Assembly (NCBI GenBank): GCA_961205875.1
Contig: OY540810.1
Location: forward strand, 16,554,001-16,618,000
From: Sialis fuliginosa
Taxonomy: Eukaryota > Arthropoda > Insecta > Megaloptera > Sialidae
Length of the DNA stretch: 64,000 nucleotides
Direction of reading: 5' to 3'
Positions 24,381-36,062 of this stretch are shown in pieces (position 1 is the stretch's first letter; each line of letters starts with the position of its first letter). Under the pieces are notes generated by a model. The model ran no database searches and was not told the origin of the DNA. It saw nothing but the letters and a program-made list of their open reading frames with translations. The position numbers and the translations under genes are program-made.

Positions 24381-25356
24381 AATATTGCGAGTATTATCTC
24401 ACTAATTTTGATAAGATTTGGTACATTTGCAGTTCAATTGAATCTAAGGGACATTTATTATTTGTACGTGCCTAAACAGCCATTAAAGGGATGAAAAACA
24501 CACTTAAAATTTGAATTTTAAATACTAATATGTCATTAATTCATGTTGCCTTGGAAACAAATGCAACTAAATTCAAATTGTCAAATTAGTTTTTCTACGA
24601 ATGTGAATTATGTTTTTGACATTAGAAAACTAATATTTATATACAAATTGCAAAAAGAGCTAACCGTTGTAAGTATATATGTTTTTTTAATGTATTACGA
24701 TATGTATATTCATAGTAGTAGGTTATATAAATAAAATATTTAAAATATGTATATTTAAAAATTATTTAAAAAGATAGAAAGAACATGGAAGTCATGTATG
24801 GTTCTCCATACCGATATTTACAAAATAGTATGTAAGCATTTTAAAGAGGACACTTTCAGCTTCTGATGATATCAATCCGATTATTGTGCAATCATTTTTT
24901 CAGAATATACAGGAGTTTAAAGTCAAAAGTGGTATTTTTACTTTAACAGTAAATAACGCGGTCAAAAAAAATCGCACGGGGATGAAAAGAAACGCATTTT
25001 CAAGAGAAAAGAACAAGCTTTTGAACACTTCAAAAAAATCAGGGATAATTTTTCGAACTCTTTTAACCATTGGCACAGAGCAGCAGGGGATGATAAAAAT
25101 TATTGATTTCTTGATTTAAAAACTAGAAAGTACAACCTTACGAATGAGCTTTGGATCATGCAAATCCAATCATTTTTTGCAGAGATACTTATAACTGTTT
25201 GAAAATTGGTAAAAATTTTGCTTTTTAAAAATTATCATTTAATTTTTTTGATGATATAGATTATATACTAGTAAAATAAGTACTTACCTGCTTATTATAA
25301 AGATAATTATATAAAATAGCATTATCGATAGTTATTAATATAATATATAATTCTAT

Positions 25357-25483
25357 GTAATCAGATTGTATATAAATAATACATTATGACAATATAATTA
25401 TTATAATTGACTTATGATAGATGTACAATATCTTGTAATCAGATTGAATATAAATAATACATAATGACAATATAATTATTATA
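25357..25483 (+). repeat. Direct duplication, about 77-bp period
   Basis: 'tgtaatcagattgtatataa' with 'ataatacattatgacaatat' at 25357-25406 is repeated with two changes at 25434-25483. The two copies are adjacent and most of the period is shared. AT-rich, non-coding. Confidence 0.8.
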
Positions 25484-25684
25484 AGGGAACAAATTAAACG
25501 AGCATTATTTTAAATGAAATGAGAAATAGTGAAGAACATTTAATAAACTATTATAACATTTGTAAATAAAATTGAACAGTATTTTATGTGTTTTAGCAAT
25601 AGTTAATATAAATTAACGTTAAGAAAATATTTTTTGTTAAAGAAATAAAATGACTCATAAAAAAATTGCTCCATAAAATGGCTA

Positions 25685-25855
25685 AGGGCCGATCCACAGT
25701 CAAAGATTCAGTATAGTAAATACTGTATTGGAATGTGACTGGAGCGAGACCGGCACGATACCTATAGTGTGGATGCTTTCATTGTTTATTGTTTATTTAT
25801 ATTTTAATTGGAGCGAGACCGAACCAGAACTGGCACGATAGTCTGGATCGACCCT
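25685..25855. mobile_element. Short MITE with AGGGYCGATCCA ends, copy 1
   Basis: Left end AGGGCCGATCCACAG, right end inverted AGGGTCGATCCAGAC. The interior carries 'ggagcgagaccg' twice. The same ends and interior words occur at 52652-52964. Target duplication not clear. Confidence 0.6.
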
Positions 25856-26125
25856 AAATGAGTTTTAGGTTGGTGAAATTTGTACTAAATCGTACAGAGT
25901 TGATGTTCTAATAAAATACAAGTTAACTGTCCTTGGCTAGGGCAATCTATTGGGCCGAAATCGAGTTATTAATATTATCTATAGTTTATGTCCCATTCAT
26001 TTTATTCTATCTTTTATTATGTCCGGTATTATAAAGGAGCTAGTAAATTTACTAGCTAGCAAGCACTTTCAAATGGGGTATTAATTCTGTGATAGTATCT
26101 ATGGATTAGCTATGAAATTTAAAGC

Positions 26126-26720
26126 AGAATACAGTCAGGGTCGGATCAGGCTCTATTACGGAAAGCCCTATTCAGGCATTCAGATGTGAACCTGATCAGG
26201 TTCTGATAAGGAATGACCTATTAGGGCATTCCCGATCAGGTTTGGATAAGGAGAATTGTATTTCAACCCTCTTAAGGCATTATTTGTCTTAATTCATCTG
26301 ATACGATTAACCGTATTAAGGCATTCCATGTTTTAACTTATCCGGGCCTGATATGGTTGGCTGATTTTGACCCTATTTAGGCATTCCGCGTCTCAACTTA
26401 TCCGCGCCTGATATGGTTGCCTGATTTTGACCATATTAAGGCATTCCATGTTTGAAAAAAAAACCGTAGACCTGATTGAACCGGACTCCTACCCGAAGTT
26501 TTTTTTAATTTAGTAACCTGATCAGGCACGAATAGAACTGCCCGATTAGGACCGGATTTGATTAATCAGTTCAGAGTCGTATCCGGCCAGCCCTAGTCAT
26601 GATAAGGTCCAGATCAGGAAAACCTGATCCTGTACGGATGCGAACAGGCGTTACATTTTGGATTCGGTTCGGATCAGGTTAAGGGCTGGCCGAATCCAAC
26701 CCGGACTCCAGCCTTAACAA
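26126..26720 (+). repeat. GC-richer repeat block built on GATCAGG / CCTGAT words
   Basis: The 600-bp block is distinctly less AT-rich. It contains a tandem unit of about 67 bp, 'aaggcattccatgtttt..aacttatccgggcctgatatggtt', in roughly two and a half diverged copies at 26315-26455. Many CCTGATCAGG-type palindromic words surround it. The ends CAGGGTCGGATCAGG (26135) and 'ggctggccgaatccaaccc' (26684) may be termini, but no target duplication was found. Confidence 0.5.
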
Positions 26721-27014
26721 ATTTCTGCTCGGGTTATTGTAACACAGTTGGCGACTCTGACCGTACAAAATAATTTTCATAATATCGCTACTGTTTTAAT
26801 ACCGTTAGTGTTTTCATACCACGCGTGAGTGAAATCTATTGAACATTTCATAAAATTTAAAGAGAACTGTCAGATAGGTTTGAAACCTCATTTGGAAGTG
26901 GTTGCTAGCTAGCCAATTTTGTCCGAAATATGTTTTAATAAAATAAGAAACACGTACGCTGTTCACTGTATTTATATAATTACAAAATTAATGAATAGCA
27001 TATTTGTTACAAAT

Positions 27015-27024
27015 TTTATTTATT
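27015..27024 (-). terminator. Overlapping poly(A) signals of the LRR gene
   Basis: TTTATTTATT on the plus strand gives overlapping AATAAA hexamers on the minus strand, about 25-35 bp past the LRR stop codon. The short distance supports 27049 as the real end of the gene. Confidence 0.65.
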
Positions 27025-27048
27025 ATTAAAACAAAAGGCCGATTACTT

Positions 27049-27882
27049 TTACACCCAAAAATCTAATAATTTTGGAAAATATATATGTAAATCATTTATA
27101 TTAATTTTATGTATATTATTTCCAATTAGATTCAAAATTTCTAATTTTTTGTAAAACCAACCATTTATAAAAATTCCAGATATTTGGTTGTAACTTAGAT
27201 CCAAACTACGTACAGTTTCTGACACAAAATTAAAATTGATTATTAAATTGTGTGATAGATCTAATATTTCTAGCTTCAGCCTATTCATTAAATCATTATT
27301 GTCAAGAGAAGTAATTTTGTTAGATTTTAAAATGAGTTCTCTTATTTCCCTAAAGCCAGATAAGAGAGGAAATGTTGAAATAGAATTATAAGATAGGTCC
27401 ATAAATTCAACAGTATTGCCATTATAGTCACTCCAATATGAATTAATTAATTTACTTTGAATACCTGCATTTTTCAGAATTACTTTTTTCAATTTGGGTA
27501 ATGAAGAAAATAATTGAAGATCTATAATAATTGATATATTGTTATTTTGTATAGAAATTGTTTCAATGTTTTTAAATTGACGAAAAGTTTCAACATCTAT
27601 TTCAGCGAATTTTGTAAATCTCGAATTAAATTCGGTAATATTTATAGTTAAAGAATTATTAAATAAAAATTCCTGCGTCAGATTAATCGATTCCTTGTTT
27701 CTTGATAAAGAAATTGTATCCAGTGGGTCTTTAGCTTTCGACAATGTTTTGATAAATTGAGAATTATTAAAATCGTCACACACTAGATTCTTCTTATTAA
27801 AATATCCACAGGAAGCGTTGCACAGTGTTACAACGTTTACAGAAATTATTATGAGAAGTAAGAAATATGGTTTTGTTTCCAT
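27049..27882 (-). CDS. Secreted leucine-rich-repeat protein
   Basis: An uninterrupted 277-aa frame. Residues 1-23 (METKPYFLLLIIISVNV..) form a signal peptide; three cysteines follow (CNASC, then LVC), like a short N-terminal LRR cap. From about residue 105 onward the LxxLxLxxNxI pattern repeats six or seven times: ETISIQNNNI, KKVILKNAGI, EFMDLSYNSI, RELILKSNKI, EILDLSHNLI, RSLDLSYNQI, EILNLIGNNI. Many N-x-S/T sites suit an extracellular protein. The chain stops at FPKLLDFWV with no C-terminal cap or transmembrane helix. ATG 27882 is preferred over 27900 because the sequence between them ends in a good acceptor, tttatttcag|A, implying a 5'UTR intron. LRR ectodomains mediate binding to other proteins, but the partner is unknown. 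It could be a shortened relative of Toll-like or other LRR receptors. Confidence 0.75.
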   Translation of the reverse strand: METKPYFLLLIIISVNVVTLCNASCGYFNKKNLVCDDFNNSQFIKTLSKAKDPLDTISLSRNKESINLTQEFLFNNSLTINITEFNSRFTKFAEIDVETFRQFKNIETISIQNNNISIIIDLQLFSSLPKLKKVILKNAGIQSKLINSYWSDYNGNTVEFMDLSYNSISTFPLLSGFREIRELILKSNKITSLDNNDLMNRLKLEILDLSHNLIINFNFVSETVRSLDLSYNQISGIFINGWFYKKLEILNLIGNNIHKININDLHIYFPKLLDFWV

Positions 27883-28550
27883 TCTGAAATAAATAAACAT
27901 AAACTTTTAATATTTTTTTCTATTGAAATTTGACCCTCATCCTCCTCAGCTCAGATACATTTTTTTGGTATTATTAATACATACCTACATACAAAATATA
28001 TGATTGTATATACATTAAAAAAATTTCGTGGCTATGGTTAAATTTTTGTGATCAAAATCCCAATAAAAAACTAAATATAAAACACTCTTAAGTTAGTTAT
28101 ACCTATACAATTTTAAAATTATGTACTTACGTCAATACATATGTATATGTATATTGAACTCTTCAAGTATGGGAGTTTATAGATATAAAATAATTTGTTG
28201 AATACCGGATATGTCGTTCTTAGCTTATCTGACTACATACTGATTAATTATTACAATAATAAGTATAAATAACCGTTTTTACAGGAAATAATATTGTATT
28301 ACAATTTATTATGATAAAAAATTAAAATGCAGTAAGATGCAAAATGTAAAAAAATGGGCGTGACTGTGTCGGAATGCACAGTCGAGTGATTGACGTGAAT
28401 ACGTGGTAGTGAGGGTTAAATAAAGCTCAGACTCATGGATTGATACATCTTTAATTTTTTTTGTTACACAGAAGTTTGAATTTTTGTAAAATAGACACAA
28501 AATGTTTCCGCAAACTTAGTCTCAATAAATATATATAAATCTAGTAATAT

Positions 28551-28960
28551 AGTTCTTATAATTTGTATCAACATAAAAACAAAAAAAACAATACATTAAT
28601 TAATATTTAGAAGCGAAATCGTAGAAATACGAAATTTACTTTTTATTAAATAAATAATTAATTAAAGAAATACTTTTTATTAAATAATTATGTATCTGTA
28701 TTGTATAATATACCTAGTTCTTATAATTTGTATGAACATAAAAACAAAAAACAATTAATTAATTAATATTTACAAGCGAAATCATAGAAATGCCAAATTT
28801 AATTTTTTGTTGTTTTTTTTATAATATTAAATTTATCACCCATTAATACTAGTAATTTTATTAATTTTTAATTGTACCTTGTAGATCTAATAGAGATCTA
28901 TAATTTGGGACCAAAACCCGCGTGGTAGCTGCTCTGTGTCGAGATATAGGTACGCTAAGT
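28551..28960 (+). repeat. Dispersed repeat, two tandem copies
   Basis: 'agttcttataatttgtat' with 'aacataaaaacaaaaa' and 'gcgaaatcgtagaaatacg' at 28551-28640 recurs at 28717-28800; the second copy continues into 'agatctataatttgggacc' and 'aaaacccgcgtggtagctg'. A third copy is at 34200-34440 in the same orientation. No coding capacity. Confidence 0.7.
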
Positions 28961-29559
28961 TTCTGAAATGCCCACTATTGCCCACCCAGTATCTGACCTG
29001 AAACTCTAGACGTTATTCACGTCAAAATTGAAGAAAATGGGATCAATGTTTTAAGCATTTTTAGGTCCCACTTAACTGTGCAAATAGTTAGGTATAATAC
29101 CTTTACTGCCTTTATGTTTTAAAAAGAGTATTTAATACCATTCACATTGAATAAGAAACTAAATTGCGAAATACAGTAAACTAAAATGGCTTGTATCTCG
29201 TTAATAAACTATATTTTATTATTGTTTTCTTTATAACGTGTAGGAAGGTTATACCTTCGAAAGAAAGAGTAATTTTTTTTAAATTGAGAATGTGTACAAA
29301 TGAATTTTCAAAAACATTTTATGCGATTTTTGGTTTATTTTAAGTAATTGCTTTCGTTTTACGCGGTTTTATAAAATTACATAACAACGTATCTCTGACG
29401 CTATTAATCCATTGTACAAGTTCAAAATAAAGAAATTTATCTATCAATGTACACTACAATTACAACACACGAAACAAATCCGACCTAATCATAACCCAAC
29501 ATACACTCACTGTTATTCAAAAAGGGCCTTTAAACTCTATAATTAGTATATATTATAAT
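28961..29559. other. No gene seen
   Basis: AT-rich DNA between a dispersed repeat and the palindromic element starting at 29569. No open frame or terminus of note. Confidence 0.4.
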
Positions 29560-29568
29560 AAATTACTT

Positions 29569-30879
29569 AGCTATGTGAACTTGGCAACTGACTTTGGAAA
29601 ATTAAATTTTTTTTATATGCATTCGTTTGTACCTCGTTTGTACCCGTTTGTACCGCAAAAATTTTCGTTTGTACCTCAAAGGGCTAAGAGATATAATTTT
29701 TTTAAAAAAGGGTAGCAACCAACATTATAATATTAAAAATCTGTGAACGACATCAGCTTCGACATCGTTTGTACCCGTTTGTACCGCAAATATTATTGGT
29801 TTTAAACAAAGGGCTAAATAATAAAAATTAAAAATAAGGGCGACATCCAAAAAGTTCCAAAGTGTGTATTTCTAATTTGGATTGTTTAATAAATTGTTTA
29901 TCATGTGCAATCGTTTGTACCTTTTGTGCGTTCGTTTGTACCACCAAGGGTTATTTTTTTACTCGAAGGGAAAAACAAAAAAAACATCGTAGACTATGTA
30001 ATTTTCTGAATATTTTAAATCTGTAAACGGCATTGGATTCAGCGTGGTCTGTACTCGTTTGTACCGTAAATAGTTTTGTTTGCACCTCAAAGGGCCAAAA
30101 GGTACAAACGAGTACAAACGACGCTGAATCCAATGCCGTTTACAGATTGAAAATATTCCGAAAATTACATAGTCTACGATGTTTTTTTGTTTTTCCCTTC
30201 GAGCCCTTAGAGTAAAAAAATAACCCTTGGTGGTACAAACGATCGCACAAAAGGTACAAACGATTGCATATGATAAACAATTTATTTAATATAACAAACA
30301 CGAAATAACAATGATAATAGATTTTCAAATGTTCAATCGTTTGTACCTTTTGGCCCTTTGAGGTACAAACAAAACTATTTACGGTACAAACGAGTACAGA
30401 CGACGCTGAATCCAATGCCGTTTACAGATTTAAAATATTCAGATAATTACATAGTCTACGATGTTTTTTTTGTTTTTCCCTTCGAGTAAAAAAATAACCC
30501 TTGGTGGTACAAACGAACGCACAAAAGGTACAAACGATTGCACATGATAAACAATTTATTAAACAATCCAAATTAGAAATACACACTTTGGAACTTTTTG
30601 GATGTCACCCTTATTTTTAATTTTTATTATTTAGCCCTTTGTTTAAAACCAATAATATTTGCGGTACAAACGGGTACAAACGATGTCGAAGCTGATGCCG
30701 TTCACAGATTTTTAATATTATAATGTTGGTTGCTACCCTTTTTTAAAAAAATTATATCTCTTAGCCCTTTGAGGTACAAACGAAAATTTTTGCGGTACAA
30801 ACGGGTACAAACGAGGTACAAACGAATGCATATAAAAAAAATTTAATTTTCCAAAGTCAGTTGCCAAGTTCACATAGCT
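29569..30879. mobile_element. Mutator-like palindromic element full of CGTTTGTACC repeats
   Basis: The ends AGCTATGTGAACTTGGCAAC and their inverse at 30879 are flanked by a perfect 9-bp duplication AAATTACTT at 29560-29568 and 30880-30888; the boundary can slide to an 11-bp duplication TAAATTACTTA. The whole 1311 bp is close to a perfect palindrome. CGTTTGTACC or its complement GGTACAAACG occurs roughly twenty times, often in pairs such as CGTTTGTACCCGTTTGTACC. A module with 'cgctgaatccaatgccgttt' is present three times near the centre, so one arm has an extra copy. A 9-11 bp duplication with long inverted repeats is typical of MULEs. No transposase is encoded. Confidence 0.85.
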
Positions 30880-30888
30880 AAATTACTT

Positions 30889-33800
30889 AACTACATAAAA
30901 ATATTACCATACACCCAATTTAAGAATAAATTTAAATCTATTCTCAAAATCAAATCGTACTACTCGCTAGACGATTTTATGAATGATAATTTAATTTAAA
31001 ATTTCACTATTATTAGTATACATATTACATACAATTTATATAATTCTGCTTTATTTTCTGTATTTTGCTTTATTTTTGCTTTATTTTTATTTGTATTTTG
31101 CTATATTTTATTTGTATGTAAAGATGTATTATTATTATTATTATTATTATATGTCTTTTTTTGTACGTTTTTTTATATGCGGTTTTTTGTGGAACGTATC
31201 AACCACATAAAATATACTTAACTGTACAATACTATACTATATAGTTCAACCATCAGCATCGGCCAAAATGAGGCCGAAACCCATTATTCAATCAAAGGAT
31301 ACTACTTACACATAAAACCGAAAAAAATACATTCATTTAAAATATTTATAACAATAATAAGTAATTTACATTTATCCGGATTATCCAATGTCCGGTTAAC
31401 CGATGCGGTGCAAAACTCCTCATTATTTTTTTACATTGTTCTGTTAGGCAGTTGAAATTTCTATATTGCAATATCTACAAAAGCTTTTAATAAGTTATAA
31501 AATGAATGGAAAAACTTTTCACATTATATAAAATAATATTTTTTCATCGTCTATATATGTATAAAATGAAATTAAAGAAAGTATATAAACGAATAAAATA
31601 ACTGTTCTGCTTTTATGTTATTATTTGACATTAAAATTACCTATTATCACACTTTTGAATGTAAATATAATAAACTTTCTTAATATGTAGGTACTTATTT
31701 ATAAGTTTAAATTAGTTTTGCCCATGTATGTTTATAATGTACAATATACAGTAATTACACGCAATATTGTCTTTTGTCTTTAATCTAGTGCCTGCCTCAT
31801 TCATAATGTATCTATTAAAGCGATTTGTTTAAATAAATGTGATTTAAATAAAAAATTAGATGAAAATTTTTGTTTGTATATAAGGTACTGACACCAGTCT
31901 TGGATATGACCCCAGTAATGGCTATTTATTAATTAAATGTACTGAATTAGAAATATTTGTTGATATTTGATTACTACCATTTCTGAATATTTATCTATAT
32001 ACATTTAACTGTCTTACAGCGTGATTTGATAACAATCGGCCAATAGGTGACAAAATGGTGGACATTTAAACTAATTATTAGTATAATTTATTAATTAATT
32101 ATTATATTATCATAGCAACTGCTTTACATTGTTTCAAATTTGACGATTCTTTCTTTTATATCTTTTGTGTCGTAGTACTTATCATTTTGTAATCATTACC
32201 AAGTGCCCATCACTGCGTGCTTATTACTGGTTTTACTTTATCCATTACTGGAGAATAAACATAAACAAAATAAAAAACAAACTGTATTTGCGGATTTTGG
32301 TTTAAATTTATTAAATAAAGTTACTTGTATTAGTAATATGAGTTCATGAGAATTACAAAAAAGAAGACTGTCAGAATCACAAAAACAGTAAACCTTTTTG
32401 AATTGAAGTTTGATGCATGAAATATTGCCCAAAAATTTTGTGTTATCGATTTCGCCAAAAGTGTATTTATTATATAGAAAATGACGTGAAAAGTTGAATT
32501 TTAAAAACCATAGGTTTGTATCTCAAAGCTTTCTCGAGATATGGCCTCTCAAAGATTTTTTTTTTTTTTAAATTTGGGAGAAAAGTTGCCATTACTTTTG
32601 AACCGGTTGTCGGATTTGATTTTAGTTGACGGGTTTGAAATAAGCGCGTTAAAATCTATATAATAACAGGCATAATATTTAAAATTCTAGAAAAAAAAAT
32701 TTTAAATGTCGATTTTAATTAAATTTTTTATCTTCGAATTTTCAAATATTAAACATATAGATTTTAATACGCTGATTTCAAATCCGTCAACTAAAATCAA
32801 ATCCGACAGCCAGTTTAAAAATGATGGTCATGTTTTATCGAATGAGACCAATTAGAACCCTTCATGTACGATACGGAACGAAATATTGGATTTGTATTTT
32901 TATATTGCATATGACAATTAGCTTTACTTTTTTATGCTAATGTATTTAAGAGTCGAAGGATGAAGGTTAAAACTCTTATTATAAAACTATTGGCATTTTT
33001 ATATGTGTTGCTTTACGATTATTATAGTTCCAAAGATATAAGCTTTCAAGGTGACATATTTTTTTACATACTTAAAAAAAATAAAGTGATTAGAAATAAA
33101 ATTCAGTAAATACGTTTGTTGTAAAGCCAGATATCGGACAAATCATGAGTAAAATTTTTAGAATTAATTTTATTTATGTGCGGCCTTCGAAATATTTTAG
33201 GTCGTAAACGCGGCCCGTGCAGAGCAATTTGGAGCGAATATCCAATTTATTGACCTATAACTTTTTGGGATGTACAAGATTATACATATATTTTTTAAAG
33301 GAATTTTAAAGTAGATATTTCAAGCTTTAATTTCGTATCTGTCAAATTAACATTGTAATATTTTTTTTCAAAGTCACAGCTTTTTGAATATTGCATAATT
33401 TTTTAGGATAATAAATAATATAATTTAAACTAGACAAAATTCACACAAATTCACGTTTAAAGGGAGGAGGATGGAGGATCCTCCATTAAAGTCAGCTCCC
33501 AGGGCCGTTTCATACACATAATATAAGATCTACATGACTTTCTAACCACCTCTTGAAAAAACTACGAACTTTTCGAATAGTCTGTATGTAAGGTTTTGAC
33601 AATAAACTAAGCAGAATGATAGAACTAGTTTTTTTTGCTACAAGTGCATTTGACATCGACTGACCTAAAGCGGTTGAGCTGAAACGAATAAATTTCTAGA
33701 TTATAGAGGATTCCGACAGATGGTTCAGAGAGCAGTGAACAGAGTAGAATTGTATGTGAAGACATTGTTAATGCATTGCGGACCGTAAAATTAATATACA

Positions 33801-34199
33801 TATATACATTATACATATCCTACAGATTCCCTGCCTCATAGTCGACATGTTGTGATAATGACTATCAGGGATGGACTTGCATCGGATTCAAAATTATAAT
33901 TTAGGGCAGTTTTTCAAACTTTCTTTATATACCGACATTCACAGTAAGAAATATTATATTATACAGGTGTATAATTATTATAAGACCAGGCATTTATTTC
34001 TATAACTATAATTGATAATATTAAAAAAGTTCAAATAAAAAATATCTATATAAAAATAGATTAATATCAATAAAATTGAAAGGCCTGTCTATAAATTTAG
34101 GAAATAACGCGTTTACTTTTTGCAATTTGCTCTTTGTTTTCGTTATTTACATAACATAAAAACAAGTGAATATTCACAAAAAAAGTTGTAATTGCGTAG
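30889..34199. other. Intergenic or intronic AT-rich DNA
   Basis: No gene supported. It holds an ATT microsatellite at 31128-31150 and an inverted repeat at 32600-32825 described separately. A string CAGGGATGGACTTGC near 33867 resembles a hAT start without a partner. Confidence 0.4.
32600..32825. repeat. Inverted repeat, about 65-bp arms, 90-bp spacer
   Basis: 'tgtcggatttgattttagtt' with 'gacgggtttgaaat' near 32608 mirrors 'atttcaaatccgtc' with 'aactaaaatcaaatccgaca' near 32780. The spacer is AT-rich. It may be the end of a foldback or a dispersed repeat inserted twice head to head. Confidence 0.75.
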
Positions 34200-34440
34200 A
34201 GAATATGTTCTAATAAGTATTGTGTTATTTTTGTTTCAATGAAATTAATTAATATTTACAGGTGAAATCGTGGAAATACGAAATTAACTTTTTGCATTAT
34301 TATATGAAGTTTTTCACTCATTAAAAATGGTTAAATGTTTTGATTTGTACTTGTACCTCATAGATCTATTCGAGATCTATAATTTGAAACCAAAACCAGC
34401 GTGATAGCTGGTCTGAGTGTCGAACTATACTGATTGTAAA
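34200..34440 (+). repeat. Dispersed repeat, third copy
   Basis: Matches the 28.55-28.96 kb copies: 'ttaattaatatttacaggtg' and 'aaatcgtggaaatacgaaat', then 'gagatctataatttgaaacc' and 'agcgtgatagctggtctg'. Non-coding. Confidence 0.65.
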
Positions 34441-35020
34441 TTTACGCTAGTGCGCAAAACGATCGCTGCGCGTTTATTCTCCCCCCACTGATACAACATT
34501 TTTCGGGGAAGTTCAGTGTTTGATGAATACGGAACTATACACCGGTTATAATGATACCAAAATCATGTCAGCCGGACTGTTAGTTTCTGAGTTATTCAGT
34601 GGTTTCAGATCACTCTGAAAACGTTACATCAAGTTTCTGACCCCCCCACTCCACCCCTCCATGTTATAACAATATTATCTAACTAGAAATTCCGCATACA
34701 ATAAATACGCACGTAACCCCGTAGAGGGGGGAATTGAACAATTTTTTGAAAACGTAAGCAACAGACGACAGTACAATTTTGGCTTCCGAAGCAAGATATA
34801 GTTAACGGAGTTCTTGAAATCAAGTCAATAATAAAATAATAACTGCACGGGAGTTCCTTTTAACCTATCCTTACAGTGATTGAGTTTTAAATTATCGTAA
34901 TTCCTAAGTGTTATATTGTAAATTCTTGATTGTGTGTTCTCTCGCTATATTTATAAACATTTATACATTCATATAATTATTTCGGTGTACTTCAATATTA
35001 AAATCATCAGTGATACGCTA
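34441..35020. other. Flank of the 35 kb transposon, no gene
   Basis: Contains C-rich text ('tctgacccccccactccaccc' in part) and a short stretch of higher GC near 34450-34560. No coding frame or terminal repeat recognised. The last two bases, TA at 35019-35020, are the target duplication of the next element. Confidence 0.4.
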
Positions 35021-35880
35021 CACTGTCAAAAATTTTTTTAGTAATTTTACAAAAATGTGTAGGAAGTTTTTACGCACCACAATTTTCGGAATTATGGAAC
35101 ACAGTTTTGTAAATTTACTATACAATTTATCACAACTCAATTTTAAACTATTACAAATCATCTGTCGCAAAATTACTAATCATTTACTAGACTTATGTTT
35201 AGTAATATTACTGTACATTATTCGTAATTTTACTAAGCCAAATGTTTCTAATAATTTTAGTAATTTTACAAAAATGTGTAGGAAGTTTTTACGCACCACA
35301 ATTTTCGGAATTATGGAACACAGTTTTGTAAATTTACTATACAATTTATCACAACTCAATTTTAAACTATTACAAATCATCTGTCGCAAAATTACTAATC
35401 ATTTACTAGACTTATGTTTAGTAATATTACTGTACATTATTCGTAATTTTACTAAGCCAAATGTTTCTAATAATTTTAGTAATTTTACAAAAATTTATTG
35501 TAATTATACTAGACAATTTATACCAATTTAGTTTAGAAAAATTACAAACTATTTGTTGCAATATTACTAACCTTTATTAAAAAATTGTTTAGTAATATTA
35601 CAATACAATAGTCGGAATTTTACTAAACAAATTAGATTAAATACATTTAGTAATTTTACAACCATATATCGTAATTTTTCAACCCAACTAATACCAATTT
35701 AGTTTCGAAAAATTACAAACTATTTGTTGCAGTATTGAATTTTTACTACCCAACTTACATCAAGTCAATTTGAAAAAAATACAAACCGCTCGTTGCAATA
35801 TTACTATGCATCGGGATATAACTTGCATAGCTTTATTTCAATATCAGACTGTAATTTTACTGAAAAAAATTGTTAAATCA
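35021..35880 (+). repeat. Left sub-terminal array, 219-bp unit
   Basis: Two nearly identical 219-bp units (35041-35259 and 35260-35478) are followed by decayed partial units. GTAATTTTAC or close forms occur at about 35041, 35224, 35261, 35443, 35480, 35650 and 35841. The motif is a near-palindrome (GTAA..TTAC) and could be a protein binding site. Because 219 is divisible by three, the array creates a spurious 173-codon frame. Confidence 0.9.
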
Positions 35881-36062
35881 ATAAATGCTACAACAGCGTA
35901 TTTTAGTGTTAAATATAAAATATTTATTAAATATTAATTTATTAATTATTTAATTAACAATTAAACATATGTCATTAATTATAACAGTGTTATCAATAAT
36001 TTATATTATGAAAATAATAACATAATTTAATGCTAACACAAATTTTAAATTTTTTTTGAAGA

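Noticed and set aside
29951-30415. Three frames beginning MDSA
   Set aside because: They arise from three copies of the central module of the CGTTTGTACC palindrome.
35010-35531. 173-codon open frame, plus strand
   Set aside because: It is produced by two copies of a 219-bp (73-codon) transposon repeat read in the same frame; no protein features and the reverse strand is equally open.
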